In this document: in pieces, positions 5,877 to 12,457 of the stretch
Numbering within the stretch: position 1 is the stretch's first letter
Layout: each line of letters begins with the position of its first letter
Source: Myxococcales bacterium
GTDB taxonomy: Bacteria > Myxococcota_A > Bradymonadia > Bradymonadales > Bradymonadaceae
NCBI GenBank assembly: GCA_007120915.1
Contig: SKMT01000341.1
Location: 1 to 13,440 of the forward strand
Direction of reading: 5' to 3'
DNA: 13,440 nt
Made by a program: the position numbers and the translations under genes
The notes under the pieces: generated by a model
The model's input: only the letters and a program-made list of their open reading frames with translations
Told to the model about the DNA's origin: nothing
Database searches by the model: none

Positions 5877-8669
5877 TTACTTCACGGTGACCAGAGTCAT
5901 CAGTCCCACCGGCTCTTCACGCTCCTGGTCCATCGCCTGCAAGGTGGTGCTGCACTGCTGGAAGAAGGTCAGCACCTCTTCGTTTTGCTCGTCCAACTCG
6001 GCGGTACCGTCGATCTCATCGGCGGCCTCTTGCACCTGCTGGGCCTGCTCTTGGAGCTGCGGGTACTCATCCTCTTGGATGTTCACCAGTAGCTCGGCGG
6101 CAGCGTTCATGCCCTCTTCCATATGCTCGGTGAACTCCTCTTCACCGGTGTGCTGCTCCATCTGCTCGATGTGCTCGCCCAACTGCTCGTACTCTTCGAT
6201 CCAGGCTTCTTCGATATCGGGCTCATCGTTGATCTCGGGTGTGTCCATCTGACCGGGAGCCGGCCGGTCGTCGCCGTTGTATTCGGCGGGCACCACGAAG
6301 GCGCCGGGCTCACCCGGTTCGGCGGGCTCATCCTCGATGGGGTCCTCTTCTTCGACAAAGGTCCCCAGCGCCGATTCGAGATGACGCATAGAGGTGACCA
6401 CGTTCTGTTCACCTTCTTCTCCGGTGAAGTCCTGAGCGTCCATCATCTCGATGTGATTGGTGTACTGCTCGACCTCTTCGGTCAGATCCCGCTCTTCAGC
6501 CTCGGGATCTTCGGGCTCGAAGGGCTCGGCAGGATCTTCAGGCTCGGCAGGATCTTCGGGCTCGGCGGGAGCACCGGGATCATCATCAGGCGCACCCGGC
6601 TCGTCGAAGCCAACAGCGCCGTCACCGGCATCGGCGATTAGCGCCACCGGCTCCTCACGCTGTTGATCCATCGTTTCGAGCGCATCGCGGTTGGCCTCGA
6701 AGAATTCGTAGACCTGGTCGCTCTGCTCGTCGAGTTCCATTTCGGCGTCGATCTCTTCGGCCGCATTGCGCACCTGCTCGGCTTCACCTTCCAGCTCGGG
6801 ATACTGATCCTCCTGGATGGCGGTGAGAAGATCGGCGGCCGACTGAGTGCTCTCCTGTAGATACATCCCGAATTCGTCGACCTCTTCGTCGAGCCGATCG
6901 ATGCTGTCGCGAAGCTGCTCGTGCTGTTCGCCCAGCTCATCGAGTTGCTCTTGCATTTCAGGCTGATCAGGTTCGGCTGCCGGATCGTCGGGTTGCTCCT
7001 GCATGTCGTTGTACTGAGCCGGTTCGACAAATGCGCCCGGCTCTTCTTCCATCATCGGATCTTCGTCAAGCGGCATGTCTTCTTCTTCAATGAACGAACC
7101 CAGCGCCTCTTCGAGGTTGCGCATGCCGGTGACGACATTTCGCTCCCCTTCTTCGCCGGTGAAGTCTTCGGCTTCGTGTTCGTCCACAAAGTCGACGTAG
7201 CCCTGAACCTCTTCGGTCAGCTCCGCTTCCGGATCTTCGGGCTCCATCGGATCTTCGGGCTCCATCGGATCTTCAGGTTCAGCAGGTTCCTCGGGCTCCA
7301 TCGGATCTTCGAGGCCCGGCTCTTCGTGTTCGTCGGCGGTAAACTCACCGGCGACGACAGTCTCACCATCGGCCTTCACCTCCGGGTCCGGCTCCGGCGG
7401 CACTTCGTCAGCGGCAAGCGCCATCGTCTCCAGCGAGTTCGCCGCCTCGGCGAAGGCATTCTCAATGGTGCTGACCTGGGCTTCGATCGCCTGGGTGGTG
7501 TCGATCTGGTCGATGGCCTCCAGGGTGTTGGAGACCTGCTCCTCGTATTGCGGCTCCGGGTAGTGCGTCTGCTGGATGACCATCATGACCTGGCCGCCGC
7601 GATTGAGCGTGTTGACCAACTGCTGGGGATACTCCGCGCGCGGAGTTTCATCGAGCGCGTCCACATGCTCCTGCAGCTCATCGAGCTGTTCTTCAAGAAG
7701 CTCCTGATCGTTGTCGACGAACTCCTCGAGCGAGTCGTGGAAATGCTGGGCGCCCTCCCGGGTGTAGTCGGCGACGTGGTCAATGCCCTCTTCTCGATGC
7801 TCTTCGACGAACTCGTTAAAGTCCTGGATGGAGGCCGGGACATCCTCGTCATTGAAGTCGAGGATCCCGTCGTCATCGTCATCAAGAAGCCCGTCGTCAT
7901 CGTCGTATTCCACGACGGGATCACCGGCGATCGGCGCCGTCTCAACGGTGGGCGCCGAACCGATGATCGGCTCTTCTTCCTGAGCGGTGTACAGGTCCTG
8001 GATGGCGGTCAACGAGTTTTCGAAGTACGCCTCAACCTGATCGCCCTGCTGGGTGATATCGATGTTGGGATCGATCTCTTCGGCCGCAGCCTGCACCTGC
8101 TCGACCTGAGCGCTCAGATCCTCTTCGACATGTCCCTCCACCGAGGTGAGCCATTCGGCGCCGTCGGTGAAGATGTCGTGGGTCAGTTGCTCGAAGTCGG
8201 CGCGATCTTCGTCGGAGAGCTCACCGACGCGGTTTTCCCACTCGTCGAGCTGCTCTTCGAGCGCCTCGTACTCCTCCGGTTCGTCCTCAAACCACCCCTC
8301 ATCGGGCAACACCTCCCGCATGGCGTCGGCCATGTTTTCGGCACCCTCGTGGGTGTAGTCGTGGACATCGTCGATGCCCTCTTGTTGGTGCTCTTGAACG
8401 AACTCCTCGAAGTCCTCGATCGACGCCGGATAGTCGACCTCTTGTTGAACCTCCGGCTCTTCTTCGAGCTGGGGCTGTTCTTCGACCTCCGGCTGCTCTT
8501 CGGGTTCGTCCTCTTGTTCCATCAGGGCGAACGAACTGCTGTCATCGGTGTTCGCCGGTGCATCCCCCCCTGGCGTGGCTGCCAAAGCGTGACCACCGAT
8601 TGCCAGCCCCGCCGTGACGGCTACAAACGTCGAAATTCGCAGTATCCTGCGCGTTGGTATGTGTTTCAT
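5877..8669 (-). CDS. Exported, extremely acidic modular protein (930 residues), function unknown
   Basis: I do not recognise a named family. The ATG follows AGGAG with a spacing of 8. Residues 1-30 are a Sec signal peptide (RRILR, hydrophobic core, 'HALA' cleavage site). After a Glu/Pro/Gln-rich stretch come four related helical modules: about 79-232, 276-445, 483-715 and 728-930. Modules 1 and 2 share 'PASI-DF-EFV-EH--EGID'; modules 3 and 4 share 'DFTGEEGE-NVVT-MR-LE'. Each ends in a similar 'QV--A--EID' helical tail, giving an A-A-B-B order. The first link (254-276) holds 'DDDDDGILDFNDED', like a thrombospondin-type-3 calcium loop. Later links are Glu-Pro-Asp-rich tandem repeats. The single cysteine seen is near the C-terminus. 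No enzyme motif was found. A periplasmic or surface scaffold, or a cation-binding protein, is possible but unproven. Confidence 0.8.
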   Translation of the reverse strand: MKHIPTRRILRISTFVAVTAGLAIGGHALAATPGGDAPANTDDSSSFALMEQEDEPEEQPEVEEQPQLEEEPEVQQEVDYPASIEDFEEFVQEHQQEGIDDVHDYTHEGAENMADAMREVLPDEGWFEDEPEEYEALEEQLDEWENRVGELSDEDRADFEQLTHDIFTDGAEWLTSVEGHVEEDLSAQVEQVQAAAEEIDPNIDITQQGDQVEAYFENSLTAIQDLYTAQEEEPIIGSAPTVETAPIAGDPVVEYDDDDGLLDDDDDGILDFNDEDVPASIQDFNEFVEEHREEGIDHVADYTREGAQHFHDSLEEFVDNDQELLEEQLDELQEHVDALDETPRAEYPQQLVNTLNRGGQVMMVIQQTHYPEPQYEEQVSNTLEAIDQIDTTQAIEAQVSTIENAFAEAANSLETMALAADEVPPEPDPEVKADGETVVAGEFTADEHEEPGLEDPMEPEEPAEPEDPMEPEDPMEPEDPEAELTEEVQGYVDFVDEHEAEDFTGEEGERNVVTGMRNLEEALGSFIEEEDMPLDEDPMMEEEPGAFVEPAQYNDMQEQPDDPAAEPDQPEMQEQLDELGEQHEQLRDSIDRLDEEVDEFGMYLQESTQSAADLLTAIQEDQYPELEGEAEQVRNAAEEIDAEMELDEQSDQVYEFFEANRDALETMDQQREEPVALIADAGDGAVGFDEPGAPDDDPGAPAEPEDPAEPEDPAEPFEPEDPEAEERDLTEEVEQYTNHIEMMDAQDFTGEEGEQNVVTSMRHLESALGTFVEEEDPIEDEPAEPGEPGAFVVPAEYNGDDRPAPGQMDTPEINDEPDIEEAWIEEYEQLGEHIEQMEQHTGEEEFTEHMEEGMNAAAELLVNIQEDEYPQLQEQAQQVQEAADEIDGTAELDEQNEEVLTFFQQCSTTLQAMDQEREEPVGLMTLVTVK
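6492..6605 (-). repeat. Glu-Pro-Asp linker repeats between acidic modules 3 and 4
   Basis: An 18-bp unit encoding 'AEPEDP' repeats imperfectly here, linking module 3 to module 4 of the acidic exported protein. Near identity at DNA level suggests recent slippage. The encoded segment is proline-rich and presumably an extended spacer. Confidence 0.7.
7224..7310 (-). repeat. 18-bp tandem repeats encoding MEPEDP linker
   Basis: Four or so 18-bp units encode 'MEPEDP' variants at about residues 455-482 of the acidic protein, just before module 3. Adjacent units are almost identical. The segment parallels the 'AEPEDP' linker before module 4, so linker and module were probably duplicated together. 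Confidence 0.75.
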
Positions 8670-8820
8670 GACTGCACTCCTGCGTCAGACTCCACAATGA
8701 ACCGTCCGCCAGGATGCCCCCCTGACGGGCCAGCGTGCCCGTGCTTTTTCCAACTCGTGGTCCGGGCGACTGACTTCAAACCTAAGATCGGCACAGAAGC
8801 CACAAAACGATTCCCTCATC

Positions 8821-8894
8821 GATCTCGACACCGACATCGAGTTCGACATCGAGACCGACACCGACATCGAGACCGACACCGACATCGAGACCGG
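8821..8894. repeat. 18-bp tandem repeats in the divergent promoter region
   Basis: The 342-bp gap between the acidic protein gene and the START gene contains two perfect copies of GAGACCGACACCGACATC (8850-8885) with degenerate partial copies on both sides. The period is a multiple of three. Read on the plus strand, one frame gives Asp/Thr/Ile/Glu-rich repeats ending at a TGA near 8898. That frame has no ATG and no ribosome site, so it is not called as a gene. It may be a regulatory repeat or a relic of coding DNA. The rest of the gap shows only the weak promoter listed separately. Confidence 0.65.
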
Positions 8895-8934
8895 CTCTTG
8901 AATGTTTGCATCGCCTGCGTCGTCTCACCCCTGC

Positions 8935-8963
8935 TGGACCCGTTCCACCGAACTGACTATGAT
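8935..8963 (+). promoter_or_regulatory. Candidate promoter for the START-mobA pair
   Basis: TGGACC (8935-8940) and TATGAT (8958-8963) are separated by 17 bases. They match the sigma-70 consensus at 4/6 and 5/6, with the -10 ending 48 bp before the start codon at 9012. Spacing and position are good, but this is pattern recognition only. Confidence 0.4.
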
Positions 8964-9011
8964 GACGCCGATCCAACGATGATTTCACGGGCTTAACCAC
9001 GAGGAGATGTT

Positions 9012-9659
9012 ATGTTCAACGCGAAGTTCTTTTCCGCCGCAATCGTTTCGCTGATGGTCATGTTGATGGCCACCTCCGCCTTCGCCGGCGACTGGGAGCA
9101 CATCGACACCACCGACGGGGTTTGGGTGTATAAGAAGGATGCCGGCGATGACGTGATGTTTCGCGGCACCATGCGCGCGAACGTGGGCATCGGCGAGTTG
9201 CTGACCGTACATTCCGATCCGTCTCACCGGCCCCACTGGGTATCGAGCTATGCCGATCACGAGACGCTGGAGCGGGGCGCCAACTCCGAGACCTACTGGT
9301 TGAAGCTCGATATGCCCTTCGGTGTGACAAACCGCGATTACGTGCTGGAGTCGAACTACCAGTTCAACGAGTCCAACCGCACCGTCACGTCGGTGATCGA
9401 AACGGTGGAACACGACGCCAAGCCGGAACAGGACTGCTGCGTGCGTGCCAGAACCCGCACCGAATACACCTTCCAGGCCGCCGATGAGGACACCACGGTC
9501 ATCGAGGTGGTCGTCCAGACCGACCTGAAGGGACGCGTGCCCTCGCGAGTGGTTAACAGCGCCCAGCGCGACTGGCCCGTCGAAACACTGACCAGCCTCG
9601 TGGAGCGCGCCTCGGGCAGTGGAATCGAAGCAGACTCCCGTGTCGACGGCTGGCAGTAA
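9012..9659 (+). CDS. Exported START-domain lipid-binding protein
   Basis: This 215-residue protein has a signal peptide of about 25 residues ending 'ATSAFA' before 'GDWE', so it should act in the periplasm or beyond. The mature part, about 28-205, fits a START domain (hydrophobic-ligand pocket of the SRPBCC superfamily). Typical elements are 'GVWVYKKD', the region 'PHWVSSYADHETLE', 'MPFGVTNRDYV' and the long C-terminal helix beginning 'WPVETLTSLVERA'. Family members bind sterols, phospholipids or other lipids. The bacterial periplasmic versions have no settled role. The ATG follows GAGGAG at a spacing of about 5. mobA begins 6 bp after the stop, so the two are probably co-transcribed, though no functional link is evident. 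The ligand cannot be inferred from sequence. Confidence 0.82.
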   Translation: MFNAKFFSAAIVSLMVMLMATSAFAGDWEHIDTTDGVWVYKKDAGDDVMFRGTMRANVGIGELLTVHSDPSHRPHWVSSYADHETLERGANSETYWLKLDMPFGVTNRDYVLESNYQFNESNRTVTSVIETVEHDAKPEQDCCVRARTRTEYTFQAADEDTTVIEVVVQTDLKGRVPSRVVNSAQRDWPVETLTSLVERASGSGIEADSRVDGWQ

Positions 9660-9665
9660 CACCCG

Positions 9666-10238
9666 ATGTCGGCACCACACCCCGCCTATGTGCTCTGCGG
9701 CGGCCGATCCCGCCGGATGGGCCACGACAAAGCCCGGGTAAAACTCAACGAACAGACCACGCTGATCGAGGCGGCCACCGCGCCGCTTCGATCGCGTTTC
9801 GGGGGGGTCGTCGCCGTGGCCGACCGACCGGGTAAGTACGACGATCTGGGGTTTGAAACCATCGCCGACGACCAACCTCACCGAGGGCCCCTGGGCGGGA
9901 TCCTGACCGCCTGCGCCCACAGCGACCACCCCTACCTCTTCGTACTCGGCTGCGATCGGCTGGGGCTGAAACCTGATTGGGTGGATGTCCTGGAAGAAAA
10001 ACTGGAGGGAACCCCGCCCGCCGTCGCCTTCGTTCACGGTGGGCGATGGCAGCCGCTGTTCGCGTTCTACCGCGCCGATCTTACCGAGGATATCCAGCAG
10101 TTTCTCGACGGCGAATCAGCGGCGGTGTGGCGATTCTTAGAGCAGATCGGCGCCGTCGGCGTTGACGCTCCCGCCGAGTGGAGCGACACGTTGCGGGTCA
10201 ATACGCCTGAGCAACTGGCGATTGCCCGATCAATGTGA
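9666..10238 (+). CDS. mobA: Molybdenum cofactor guanylyltransferase MobA
   Basis: This 190-residue cytosolic enzyme transfers GMP from GTP to molybdopterin to make the guanine dinucleotide form of the molybdenum cofactor. The nucleotide-binding signature is clear: 'LCGGRSRRMGHDKA' at about 10-23, matching L-x-GG-x-S-x-RMG-x-DKA. 'DDQPHRGPLGGI', 'GRWQPLFAFYR' and the C-terminal 'RVNTPEQL' are also family landmarks. The metal-binding Asp lies in 'VLGCDRLGL', where most MobA proteins have Cys-Asp-Met-Pro, so that loop is unusual. The ATG at 9666 lacks a clear ribosome site but sits 6 bp after the upstream stop, suggesting translational coupling to the START gene. No other molybdenum cofactor gene or molybdoenzyme is in the window. 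A CTP- or NDP-sugar-type nucleotidyltransferase of the same fold is a less likely alternative. Confidence 0.85.
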   Translation: MSAPHPAYVLCGGRSRRMGHDKARVKLNEQTTLIEAATAPLRSRFGGVVAVADRPGKYDDLGFETIADDQPHRGPLGGILTACAHSDHPYLFVLGCDRLGLKPDWVDVLEEKLEGTPPAVAFVHGGRWQPLFAFYRADLTEDIQQFLDGESAAVWRFLEQIGAVGVDAPAEWSDTLRVNTPEQLAIARSM

Positions 10239-10288
10239 TCGGCGGTGATCGGTTACCGGCCGGGAAGCACTGATCACACAGGCTCGAC

Positions 10289-10491
10289 GTGTAAGCAAAA
10301 GGGGATGTGGAGATACTGGAGATAGGGGGATAATAAACTTGCTGGCCCTGTAAATTCGGTGCTTACCGGTGTTGGGTAATGTACACAGCGTGGTGGTCTC
10401 TACGTGAGGTAACCCAACATCAAATCGTCGATCTGTGAATAGAGTCAAATCTCCTAATCCCCTTTATCTCCCTATCTCCTTTTGGTTACAC
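10289..10491. mobile_element. MITE-like 203-bp element with terminal inverted repeats
   Basis: The ends match as imperfect inverted repeats of about 38 bases (10289-10326 and 10454-10491), both reading inward GTGTAA-n-CAAAAGG-n-GAT, with about 30 of 38 positions equal. A second inverted pair lies inside, TGTTGGGT (10370-10377) and ACCCAACA (10412-10419). The interior is more AT-rich than the flanking genes and has no coding capacity. I found no clear target-site duplication. It fits a non-autonomous miniature transposon or a large intergenic hairpin repeat, and lies between mobA and aceB. Confidence 0.55.
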
Positions 10492-10561
10492 ATGCTGAAT
10501 CGATAGTGGTTGGTTGCCCACATACGGGCGATCATCACAACACTGTGGCCCGACGCCTGTC

Positions 10562-10588
10562 TTGACATCCCCAACCTGTGCTTACCCT
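10562..10588 (+). promoter_or_regulatory. Weak candidate promoter region of aceB
   Basis: A perfect TTGACA stands at 10562-10567, 137 bp before the aceB start. The best -10 candidates downstream (around TACCCT, 10583-10588) are poor and at 15-base spacing. The rest of 10492-10704 holds no other clear signal except the aceB ribosome site. Operators for glyoxylate-bypass control could not be recognised. Confidence 0.25.
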
Positions 10589-10704
10589 CTTTTCCACCTC
10601 GACGCCCGAGAAGTATCAGATGTTGCCGATGGGGGGAGTCGATTTCCACAGTTTCGCATGCATCAATGTCTTTGGATTTTTCCTTTTGAAGGAGCTGAAC
10701 GACC

Positions 10705-12321
10705 ATGACCCAGCCTCAGAGTGTGACGATGTCCGATGGTGTGAGCATCGAAGGTGATCTCGACAGCGACTACGAGTCGATCCTCACCGGCGACGCCGTT
10801 GAGTTCATCGCCGATCTGCACCGCGAATTCACCCCCCGGCGAAACGAATTGTTGCAGCGCCGAAGCCGACGCCAGGAGCGGATCGACAACGGAGACAACC
10901 TCGAATTTCTCGACGACACCGAAGAGATTCGCACCGGCGACTGGCAGGTCGCCGAGGTGCCCGACGATCTGCAGAAACGCACCGTCGAAATTACGGGACC
11001 GGTGTCGCGCAAGATGGTCATCAACGCCCTGAACTCCGGGGCCAACTGCTTTATGGCCGACTTCGAGGACGCCAACTCCCCGAACTGGTCCAACACCATC
11101 GAAGGCCAGATCAATCTGCGCGACGCCATCCGCCGCCAGATCGACTTTTACGACGACAACCGCGGCAAGTCCTACGAGCTCAACGATGAGACCGCCACCC
11201 TGCTGGTGCGCCCCCGCGGCTGGCATCTGAACGAAAAGCACATCGTCGTCGACGGCGAACAGGTCCCGGCGGGGCTGGTCGACTTCGGGCTGTACTTCTT
11301 TCACAACGCCCAGGAGCTGATCGACCGCTCCACCGGGCCCTACTTCTATCTGCCGAAGCTCGAGAGCCATCTGGAAGCCCGGCTGTGGAACGACGTCTTC
11401 AACTACGCTCAGGACCGGCTCGACATCCCCCGGGGAACCATCAAGGCCACCGTGCTTCTGGAGACGATCCAGGCGGCCTTCGAGATGGAGGAGATCCTCT
11501 ACGAGCTTCGCGACCACTCCGCGGGGCTGAACGCCGGGCGCTGGGACTACATCTTCAGCGCCATCAAGACCTTCCGTAACCGCAACATGCCGGTGTTTCC
11601 CGACCGCTCTCAGATCACGATGACCGTGCCCTTTATGCGCGCCTACACCGACCACCTGGTGCAGACCTGCCACAAACGAGGGGCCCACGCCATCGGTGGG
11701 ATGGCCGCCTTCATCCCTACCTCCGACCCGGAGACCAACGAGGAGGCGATGAACAAGGTCGCACAGGACAAACAGCGCGAGGCCGAAGACGGCTTCGACG
11801 GCACCTGGGTCGCCCACCCCGGGCTGGTGGACGTCGCCCGTGAGCCCTTCGAGAAACGGCTCAACGGCAAGCCCCACCAGAAACACCGGATGCGCGACGA
11901 CGTCGATGTCTCCCCCCAGGATCTGGTCAACTTCGAGATCTCCGGCGGGTCGATCACCGAAGAGGGGATGCGCACCAACGTCAACGTCGGGCTTCAATAC
12001 ATCGCCTCCTGGCTGTACGGCATCGGTGCCGCAGCGATCTTCAACCTGATGGAAGATGCAGCCACCGCCGAGATCAGCCGCTCCCAGATCTGGCAGTGGC
12101 TCCACCGCGACGACGCCACCCTCGAGGATGGCCGTGACATCGATCGCGACCTCTACGACCAGATCGTCGACGAGGAGATGGACAACATCCGCTCTCTTCT
12201 GGGTGCCGATCGGTTCGACGAAGAGCTGTTCGACCGGGCCCGACGCGTCTTCGATCGGGTCGCCGCCGACGATGATTTCCCCGAGTTTTTCACCCTCATT
12301 GCCTACGACGAGTTGGACTGA
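10705..12321 (+). CDS. aceB: Malate synthase A
   Basis: This 538-residue enzyme condenses glyoxylate with acetyl-CoA to malate in the cytosol, the second step of the glyoxylate bypass. It matches the A isoform in length (E. coli about 533) and in sequence throughout. The family signature 'GLNAGRWDYIFS' is at 274-285. Expected active-site residues are visible: Arg169/Arg171 in 'VRPRGWH', Glu253 in 'VLLETIQAAF', Asp281 in the signature and Asp451 in 'LMEDAATAEISRSQIWQW'. The 'MADFEDANSPNW' block is also intact. The start ATG follows AAGGAG with 10 bases spacing. The protein is rich in Asp and Glu, compatible with salt adaptation. aceA follows in the same direction after 136 bp, as in many acetate-utilisation operons. 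Confidence 0.96.
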   Translation: MTQPQSVTMSDGVSIEGDLDSDYESILTGDAVEFIADLHREFTPRRNELLQRRSRRQERIDNGDNLEFLDDTEEIRTGDWQVAEVPDDLQKRTVEITGPVSRKMVINALNSGANCFMADFEDANSPNWSNTIEGQINLRDAIRRQIDFYDDNRGKSYELNDETATLLVRPRGWHLNEKHIVVDGEQVPAGLVDFGLYFFHNAQELIDRSTGPYFYLPKLESHLEARLWNDVFNYAQDRLDIPRGTIKATVLLETIQAAFEMEEILYELRDHSAGLNAGRWDYIFSAIKTFRNRNMPVFPDRSQITMTVPFMRAYTDHLVQTCHKRGAHAIGGMAAFIPTSDPETNEEAMNKVAQDKQREAEDGFDGTWVAHPGLVDVAREPFEKRLNGKPHQKHRMRDDVDVSPQDLVNFEISGGSITEEGMRTNVNVGLQYIASWLYGIGAAAIFNLMEDAATAEISRSQIWQWLHRDDATLEDGRDIDRDLYDQIVDEEMDNIRSLLGADRFDEELFDRARRVFDRVAADDDFPEFFTLIAYDELD

Positions 12322-12330
12322 CGACCCACA

Positions 12331-12358
12331 CCGGTGCTGATCGGATGGTCAGCACCGG
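12331..12358 (+). terminator. Perfect 10-bp hairpin between aceB and aceA
   Basis: CCGGTGCTGA (12331-12340) is exactly reverse-complementary to 12349-12358, with an 8-base loop, 9 bp after the aceB stop codon. No T-run follows, so it is not a standard intrinsic terminator. It may reduce read-through into aceA or protect the aceB mRNA 3' end, giving different levels of the two enzymes. The remaining 99 bp to aceA show no clear promoter. Confidence 0.55.
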
Positions 12359-12457
12359 CTCGCCGCAGATCCGTTGTGTGGTTTCGCCTCCGAGAGGTTG
12401 AGGCAGCGGCTTCATCATACGCCAATGCTACGACCTCACTGTCACTGCGAGACCATC

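Noticed and set aside
6921..8996. 691-codon plus-strand frame across the acidic protein gene
   Set aside because: It is the antisense shadow of the acidic repeats, and it runs past that gene's start into the tandem repeat as an Arg-His repeat. No ribosome site or recognisable domain.
8685..9000. Small minus-strand frames rich in Met/Ser/Val repeats over the 18-bp array
   Set aside because: They are produced by the tandem repeat alone, lack ribosome sites and end in unrelated sequence.
10230..10706. Short minus-strand frames in the mobA-aceB gap
   Set aside because: They cross the inverted-repeat element and show no ribosome site, domain or plausible codon use.
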